Translations under genes and position numbers: made by a program | The notes under the pieces: model-generated | Told to the model about the DNA's origin: nothing | Databases searched by the model: none | Seen by the model: the letters and a program-made list of their open reading frames with translations, nothing else | Part shown: positions 58,887-64,000 of the stretch, piece after piece | How the letters are laid out: each line of letters begins with the position of its first letter | Position numbering within the stretch: the first letter of the stretch is position 1 | NCBI RefSeq assembly: GCF_014207705.1 | Contig: NZ_JACHIU010000001.1 | Span: 1,054,001-1,118,000, forward strand | DNA from: Sphaerisporangium rubeum | GTDB taxonomy: Bacteria > Actinomycetota > Actinomycetes > Streptosporangiales > Streptosporangiaceae | Direction: 5' to 3' | DNA length: 64,000 nt

Positions 58887-60098
58887 TCATTTGGGGGTCC
58901 TCGCTACGGTGTTGAAGTCGTCGCGGGAGGCGGTGCCGCGGAGGCGGTGGTATTTGCGGCGGAATTTGTGGGACAGGACGCCGGTGGCGGTGGTCAGTGC
59001 GTCTGCCGGGGTGGGGCGGGTGGTCATGGCTTCTTGGTAGATGTCGAGTTGGGTTCTGGCGGCTCGGTCGAGGCTGAAGCGGTCGGTCACCAGGCCGCGG
59101 CCGTAGTCGCCGAGGCGGTGGCGGAGGCCCGGGTCGGCGATGAGCGTGCGGAGTGCGGACTCCAGGCGTGCGGAGCCTTCCTCGGGGCCGGAGCCCAGGC
59201 CGTACCAGCCTTGGGAGAGGAAGGTCTTCTCCGAGTCGGGGGTGAGGAGTTCGAAGTAGCCTCGCTCGCCTTGGACGATCAGCGGTTTGGCGAAGGCCAG
59301 GGAGCGGAGCGCGGAGCCACCCATGGCGAGGCAGGCGGTGGCGGCGGCGTAGGCGGGTCTCGGGTCGAGGAGCTGGCCGGTGAGGACGACGGCGCGGCGG
59401 CCGGCGGCGGCGTTGGCGGCGGCGGCGCGGGTCTCGACCTCTAGACGTGCGGGGCCGTCGCCGACGATGATCAGGCGGAGGTTCAGCTCGGTGGCGAGGC
59501 GGCCGGTCACGTCGATCGCGGTGAGGATGCCTTCGAGTTTGAGCTCCTGGACGAGGCGGCCGACGATCACCAGGTCGAAGGGGCCCTCCTCCAGGTCGAA
59601 CTCCTCGCGGAACGCGCCGACGGGGTGGCCCGGCGCGTTGGCGGTGACGTCCACGGGGGGTTCGATGAGGTGGACGTGGCGGCGGCCGGGGGTGGCGCGT
59701 TCCTGGATCTCGCGCGTGCCGACCACCAGGGGGAGCGAGCCGGGGAGGAACGGCGCCACGTCCATCGACATGACGGTGCAGACGGCCGCGGCGGGGCCGG
59801 TGAGGGCCGCGTAGAAGGCTTCGACACCGGGGGGCCACTCGTAGCCGTGGATCACGTCGAGGCGCCGTCGCGCCGCGAGGTCGCGCAGCAGGCGGACGGT
59901 CGCGGCGGACGGACGGCGGCGGCCGGGGTCGAGCGGCAGGTGTTCGAGGCCGGCGGCGGTGACGTGCGCGACCATCGGGCCGGGTTCGCCGATCACCGCG
60001 ACCTCGTGGCCGAGCCGCTGGACGGTGGCGGCCAGCTCGACGGCGTTGAGCTGGCTGCCGCCGACCTCCATCGCGTGGGGGTAGACGAGAATGCGCAC
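58887..60098 (-). CDS. family 4 glycosyltransferase
   Basis: 403 residues from GTG 60098. GT-B fold: ILVYPHAMEVGGSQLNAVELA near the start, VIHGYEWPPGVEAF, and a C-terminal donor site (VIVGRLVQELKLEGILTAI, LRLIIVGDGPARLEVE, LRSLAFAKPLIVQGERGYFELL). Adds a sugar to the lipid-linked chain in the cytoplasm. It starts one base after the stop of the aminotransferase upstream. The C-terminus is longer and more basic than usual. Confidence 0.87.
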   Translation of the reverse strand: MRILVYPHAMEVGGSQLNAVELAATVQRLGHEVAVIGEPGPMVAHVTAAGLEHLPLDPGRRRPSAATVRLLRDLAARRRLDVIHGYEWPPGVEAFYAALTGPAAAVCTVMSMDVAPFLPGSLPLVVGTREIQERATPGRRHVHLIEPPVDVTANAPGHPVGAFREEFDLEEGPFDLVIVGRLVQELKLEGILTAIDVTGRLATELNLRLIIVGDGPARLEVETRAAAANAAAGRRAVVLTGQLLDPRPAYAAATACLAMGGSALRSLAFAKPLIVQGERGYFELLTPDSEKTFLSQGWYGLGSGPEEGSARLESALRTLIADPGLRHRLGDYGRGLVTDRFSLDRAARTQLDIYQEAMTTRPTPADALTTATGVLSHKFRRKYHRLRGTASRDDFNTVARTPK

Positions 60099-60099
60099 G

Positions 60100-61221
60100 T
60101 CACAGCCCCGCGGCGGCGTGCAGCGCGGCGACGACGGTGTCCTGCTCTTCCTCGGTCATCTGGTGGAACAGCGGCAGGATCAGCGAGTTGGCGGTCAGCC
60201 ACTCGGTGGCCGGCAGATCGTACGGCCCATCGGAGGCGTACGCGGGTTCCAGGTGCGCCGCCATGATCCCCCGCCGCGCCGACACCCCGCGTCCGGCGAG
60301 GAACGTCAGCAGGTCCCCACGGCTCATGGGGAAGTCCTCGGGAAGCGCCACCCAGAACGACTGGTAGTTGCCCTCGCCGTACCCGGGGTCGCGCACCGTG
60401 ACCAGGCCGGGGACGCCGGCCAGCATCTCCTGGTAGCGCGCCGCGAGGGCCCGCCGCCGCTCCACCATGGCAGGCAGCTTGCCGAGCTGCACCAGTCCCA
60501 CCGCGGCCTGCATGTCGGTCATCCGGTAGTTGAACCCGACCTCGGTGTACTCCTCAGGCGCGCTGGACCCGCTGGAGTGCCGGTCGGCGGCGCTGACGCT
60601 CATGGCGTGCTCACGCAGCCGCCGCGCACGCGCGGCCCACTCGGCGTTCCCGGTGGTCAGCATGCCGCCTTCGCCGGTGGTGAGCAGCTTGCGCGGGTGG
60701 AACGACCACGCCGCCATCGGCGCGTCCGCACCGACGGGCCGTCCCTTGTAGGTGGACCCGGCGGCGCACGCGGCGTCCTCGACGAGCAGCAGCTCGCCGT
60801 GCGCGGCGCGGATCTCGTCCACGTCGGCCGGCACGCCACCCTGGTGGACGACGATCACGGCCCGGGTGCGCGGCGACCGCGCGGCCTCGACGGTCTTGGC
60901 GGTGAGGTTGCCGGTCGCGGGGTCGATGTCGGCGAACACCGGGGTCGCGCCGACGTACCGCACGACGTTGGCGGTCGCGATGAACGACAACGACGGCACG
61001 ATCACCTCGTCACCGGGCCCGAGGCCGCCGAGCACGAGCGCCAGGTGCAGCGCCGTGGTGCACGAGGACGCCGCCACACCGTGCGCCGCCCCCACGTGCT
61101 CGGCGAACGCGCGCTCGAACTCGGCGACCTTCGGCCCCTGCGCGACCCAGCCGGACGCGATGACCTCGCCTGCCGCCGCCTGCTCCTGCGGGCCGAACCA
61201 CGGCCGCATCACCGGGATCAT
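60100..61221 (-). CDS. DegT/DnrJ/EryC1-family aminotransferase (second)
   Basis: 373 residues from ATG 61221. RPWFGPQEQAAAGEVIASGWVAQGP near the start, LLLVEDAACAAGSTYKGRPVG and SFHPRKLLTTGEGGMLTT with the PLP-binding Lys are clear. It differs from the paralogue at 55.5 kb in the loops, so it probably makes another amino sugar. Start overlaps the glycosyltransferase stop (ATGA), so it belongs to the same translationally coupled operon. Confidence 0.92.
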   Translation of the reverse strand: MIPVMRPWFGPQEQAAAGEVIASGWVAQGPKVAEFERAFAEHVGAAHGVAASSCTTALHLALVLGGLGPGDEVIVPSLSFIATANVVRYVGATPVFADIDPATGNLTAKTVEAARSPRTRAVIVVHQGGVPADVDEIRAAHGELLLVEDAACAAGSTYKGRPVGADAPMAAWSFHPRKLLTTGEGGMLTTGNAEWAARARRLREHAMSVSAADRHSSGSSAPEEYTEVGFNYRMTDMQAAVGLVQLGKLPAMVERRRALAARYQEMLAGVPGLVTVRDPGYGEGNYQSFWVALPEDFPMSRGDLLTFLAGRGVSARRGIMAAHLEPAYASDGPYDLPATEWLTANSLILPLFHQMTEEEQDTVVAALHAAAGL

Positions 61222-62378
61222 CGCCCGGCCACCTCCCTGATCTCCATGCCGAGCAGGTCCGCCAGCAGGCGCACCCGTTGGTGCCAGTCGTGCCGCGCCG
61301 CGAACTCCCGCCGCCTCCGGACCAGCGCGGGGGTCCGCGGCACGCTCAGCTCCGCCGCGACGGCCGCGGCGAACTCCTTGGGGCTCCGCGCGACCGGGAT
61401 CAGCGGCCCGGCGGCGAGCCACGCGGTGGCGGGAAGGTCGGTGGAGACCACTCCGCGTCCGGCCGCGAGGTACTCCAGGGTCTTCAGCGGGAAGCTGGCC
61501 CGGTTGAACGCGGTCGCGGTGTACGGCGTCAGCCCGACGTCCATGACCCGTAGGTACGACGGCAGCTCCTCGTACGCCTTGCGTCCCACCCAGTGCACGT
61601 TGGGACGTTCCACCAGCCGCGGCCACCGCGACGGCTCGTACCCGGCGGACACCGGCCCGACCAGCACCAGCGGGGTGTCGTTGTCGGCGACGGCTTCGAG
61701 CAGCGCGATGTCGATGCGCGCGTTGACGTGCCCCACGAACCCGGCGACCGGCTGATCGGCGAGTTCCGCCGGCAGATCGTCCGGCAGGGGAGCGTCCTCG
61801 ATGCCGGCGTACGCCGACACGTCGCACCCGTTCGGCACGAGCGTCGCGGTCCTGCCGAGCCGGCTCACCCGGTCGGCGAGGTCGGGTGAGACCACGGCGA
61901 CGGCGCCGGCGCGGGCCGTCATGCGCCGCTCGACGGCGGCGAGCCTGGCCGCCGGCATGCGGATCAGCGAGGCCCCGGCCACCAGGTCGTCGGTGACGTA
62001 CCGCACGGTGCGCGCGCCGCGTGCCACGCCGATCAGGTCCATGGACCCGGCGACCACGACCGCCGTGACGGCACGGCCGAGCCGCCGTGCGGCGCCGCGC
62101 ACGGCGCGCCGGCTCAGCGCCGCGGTGAGCCGGTCCACGCCGGGACGGTACGCGGCCGGCGGCGCGGCGGGGCTGAGCCGCCACAGGCCCGGCCGGACCG
62201 CACGCAGCACGTGACCCGCCTCGCCGGTCTCCGGGTCACGCAGCCCCGAGGTGACCGGACGCGGCGGGTCGACGTACAGCACGTCGGTGAACCCGGCGAG
62301 CCGGTCCGCCATGTGGCGGTCGGTGCCGCTGACCCCGTCGTAGCGTGTGCCGCCGGCGTAGACCAGCAACCCGCTCAC
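61218..62378 (-). CDS. glycosyltransferase (GT4/TuaH-like)
   Basis: 386 residues from GTG 62378 (overlap GTGA). GT-B layout with LLVYAGGTRYDGVSGTDRHM, VAVVSPDLADRVSRLG, PNGCDVSAYAG, GFVGHVNARIDIALLEAV and PLKTLEYLAAGRGVVSTDLP, the last being the donor-site region. Resembles teichuronic-acid-type TuaH transferases. Sugar unknown. Confidence 0.85.
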   Translation of the reverse strand: MSGLLVYAGGTRYDGVSGTDRHMADRLAGFTDVLYVDPPRPVTSGLRDPETGEAGHVLRAVRPGLWRLSPAAPPAAYRPGVDRLTAALSRRAVRGAARRLGRAVTAVVVAGSMDLIGVARGARTVRYVTDDLVAGASLIRMPAARLAAVERRMTARAGAVAVVSPDLADRVSRLGRTATLVPNGCDVSAYAGIEDAPLPDDLPAELADQPVAGFVGHVNARIDIALLEAVADNDTPLVLVGPVSAGYEPSRWPRLVERPNVHWVGRKAYEELPSYLRVMDVGLTPYTATAFNRASFPLKTLEYLAAGRGVVSTDLPATAWLAAGPLIPVARSPKEFAAAVAAELSVPRTPALVRRRREFAARHDWHQRVRLLADLLGMEIREVAGR

Positions 62379-63346
62379 TGGCCGGCCGCGCGCTCGGACC
62401 GCCACCAGTCCACCAGCCGGCGCAGGCCCTCCTCCAGTCCGATCTCGGCCTTCCAGCCGAGCCCTTCGGCCGCCGCGGACACGTCGGCGAGCCGCCGCGT
62501 GACGCCGTTGACGGCGCGGGCCGGCCCGAACTCGAGCCCGAGGTCCTCACGGCCCATGACGCGCATCAGCGTCTCGGCCAGCTCACGCAGGCTCGTCTCG
62601 GTGGAGCTCGCGATGTTGAACACCCGGTCGGTGACCCCGGAGGCGGCCGCGAGCAGGTTGGCGCGCGCGATGTCCTCGGTGTACACGAAGTCCATGGTCT
62701 GCAGCCCGTCGCCGAGGATCAGCGGCGGCGTGCCGGACTCGATGCGCTCCATCCACCGGATCAGCACCTCGGTGTACAGCCCGTGGATGTCCATGCGCGG
62801 CCCGTACACGTTGAAGTACCGCAGCGCCACGTAGTCGAGTCCCCGCATGGCGTGGAAGCTGCGCAGCAGCCCCTCGTTGAACGTCTTGGCGGCGCCGTAC
62901 AGCGTGTCGTTGTCGTACGGGTGGTGGTCCTCGCGGGTGGGGAACGTCTCGGCCAGGCCGTACACCGACGCCGACGACGCCGCGACGACCTTGCGGACCC
63001 CCGCCTCGGCGGCGGCCTCGACGACCTCGTAGGTGCCGTCCACCAGCACCTGGAGCGCCAGCCGCGGCTCCTCGGCGCACTGGGTGATCCGGATGGCGGC
63101 CTGGTGGAACACGATGTCCATGCCCCGGGTGACCGACCTGACCAGCGAGGTGTCGCGGATGTCGCCCTCCACGACCCGGAGCCGTCCACCCGAGGCCTCG
63201 GCGGCGGCGAGGTTGGCCCGCCGGCCCCGGACGAAGTTGTCCAGGACGACGACCTCACCCGCGCCGGCGGCGAGCAACTGGTCGACGATCGTCGAGCCGA
63301 TGGTGCCCGCGCCGCCGGTCACCAGGCAGCGGCTGTTGTCAAACAT
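62375..63346 (-). CDS. NAD-dependent sugar-nucleotide epimerase/dehydratase
   Basis: 323 residues from ATG 63346 (GGGGA upstream). Extended SDR: CLVTGGAGTIGSTIVDQLLA, AAIRITQCAEEPR, SSASVYGLAETF and YGAAKTFNE with the Tyr/Lys pair. The substrate is likely a UDP- or dTDP-sugar. Start overlaps the Gfo/Idh stop by 8 bp. Confidence 0.9.
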   Translation of the reverse strand: MFDNSRCLVTGGAGTIGSTIVDQLLAAGAGEVVVLDNFVRGRRANLAAAEASGGRLRVVEGDIRDTSLVRSVTRGMDIVFHQAAIRITQCAEEPRLALQVLVDGTYEVVEAAAEAGVRKVVAASSASVYGLAETFPTREDHHPYDNDTLYGAAKTFNEGLLRSFHAMRGLDYVALRYFNVYGPRMDIHGLYTEVLIRWMERIESGTPPLILGDGLQTMDFVYTEDIARANLLAAASGVTDRVFNIASSTETSLRELAETLMRVMGREDLGLEFGPARAVNGVTRRLADVSAAAEGLGWKAEIGLEEGLRRLVDWWRSERAAGQ

Positions 63347-64000
63347 CGAAAATGTCCCCCAGGTCGATTCTTCTGCCGTCATTGTGGATGCTCCGCCCCG
63401 CCGCTTCCAGCAGAGCGAGCACCCGCAGTCCTGATCTTCCGTCGGTCAGCGGCGCGCGGCCCTCGGTGATGGCCGCGGCGAACTCGCCCATCACGCCGCG
63501 CAGCGCCTCACGCTCCGGCAGGGCCGGGACGACGACGTCACCGGTCCGGTAGGAGATGAGCGCCGCGCGGCGCTCGTCGGCCCCCGCGGACGCCAGGTCG
63601 ACGCCGCGGTCGTACACGGCGAGACGCTGCGCGGGGTTCACGTCGTCCCACACGATCGTGCGGCGGGAACCGCCGATCACGGTCGTGCGGATCTTGGTGG
63701 GGCTGAGCCAGTTGACGTGCACGTGCGCGAGCACGCCGGAGCGCAGCCACAGCGTGAGGTACGCCAGGCACGGCCGTCCCGCGCCGATCGGGTCGGCGGC
63801 GTGCGCCGCCACCGCCACCGGGTCCAGGCCCCCGGGGAGCACGAAGTCGAGGATCGACAGGTCGTGCGGCGCGAGGTCCCACAGCACGTCCACGTCCGGC
63901 TGCACCAGCCCGAGGTTGATGCGCACCGAGTCGACGAACTGCACGTCGCCGAGTTCCCCGGTGGAGATCAGGTCGCGGATCCTGCGGACCACCGGGGTGT
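63339..64000 (-). CDS. Gfo/Idh/MocA-family oxidoreductase, C-terminal part (runs off window)
   Basis: 220 residues visible, open at the right edge (TPVVRRIRDLI at the boundary), so the NAD-binding N-terminus lies outside. VLWDLAPHDLSILDFVLPGG, VHVNWLSPTKIRTTVIGG and FAAAITEGRAPLTDGRSGLRV are typical of the dehydrogenases of UDP-GlcNAcA-type or keto-sugar pathways (WlbA-like). Likely oxidises the 3-OH of a sugar nucleotide, feeding the DegT aminotransferases. Confidence in the family is high, in the exact role moderate. Confidence 0.85.
   Translation of the reverse strand, partial: TPVVRRIRDLISTGELGDVQFVDSVRINLGLVQPDVDVLWDLAPHDLSILDFVLPGGLDPVAVAAHAADPIGAGRPCLAYLTLWLRSGVLAHVHVNWLSPTKIRTTVIGGSRRTIVWDDVNPAQRLAVYDRGVDLASAGADERRAALISYRTGDVVVPALPEREALRGVMGEFAAAITEGRAPLTDGRSGLRVLALLEAAGRSIHNDGRRIDLGDIFDV

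Noticed and set aside
1-64000. Long open frames opposite to or overlapping the named genes
   Set aside because: GC-rich DNA leaves long chance frames; they lack ribosome sites, signal motifs or family features, whereas the chosen frames have them.

Overview
The window is GC-rich, densely packed actinomycete chromosomal DNA (many GTG starts, 4-base ATGA/GTGA overlaps, purine-rich ribosome sites). ECF41-type sigma factors, a DUF5999/HATPase pair, conservon-type genes and CBM2-GH6 cellulases point to a filamentous actinobacterium of the Streptomycetales/Streptosporangiales kind; the genus cannot be resolved from this sequence alone. No tRNA, rRNA or CRISPR array was seen.

Region by region. (1) 0-14 kb is a redox and stress-regulator region: an aldo/keto reductase with a divergent HTH regulator, a beta-propeller lipoprotein followed by an IS5/IS427-group insertion sequence, DUF899 beside an ECF sigma factor, a phosphotransferase, a broken FMN reductase, a GNAT enzyme, an SDR, Lgt, and two adjacent ECF41-type modules (FAD oxidoreductase plus sigma; sigma plus carboxymuconolactone-decarboxylase-like protein with a divergent membrane gene). 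(2) 14-26 kb encodes secreted proteins: a membrane-anchored XRE regulator, an M23 peptidase and a lysozyme-like hydrolase that share an identical 710-bp C-terminal module, an orphan solute-binding lipoprotein, a GH87-type glucanase and two tandem CBM2-GH6 cellulases. (3) 26-36 kb holds a PaaK-like ligase, an MFS exporter, small enzymes, a DUF5999-HATPase operon, a reduced conservon (sensor kinase plus DUF742 only) and an EamA exporter with its own GntR regulator. (4) 36.5-52 kb and 55.4-64 kb form an exopolysaccharide/cell-surface glycan region: an initiating phosphoglycosyltransferase, dTDP-sugar genes (RmlA, RmlB, RmlD), several glycosyltransferases, Wzz-like proteins, a polymerase, a flippase, two DegT/DnrJ aminotransferases, two hexapeptide acetyltransferases, a sugar epimerase and a Gfo/Idh dehydrogenase.

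The glycan region is split at 52.2-55.0 kb by a less GC-rich two-gene operon that encodes a DUF262 (ParB/GmrS-like) protein and a HipA-family kinase with an 8-bp overlap and no HipB. This is the best candidate here for an undescribed toxin-antitoxin or defence-type system.

The glycan genes suggest assembly on undecaprenyl phosphate by the sugar transferase at 36.5 kb, extension by the glycosyltransferases with dTDP-linked and amino-acylated sugars, export by the Wzx-like flippase and polymerisation/length control by the Wzy- and Wzz-like proteins. Most coding starts were chosen from ribosome sites, signal peptides and overlaps and are inference; family assignments rest on motifs read by eye.
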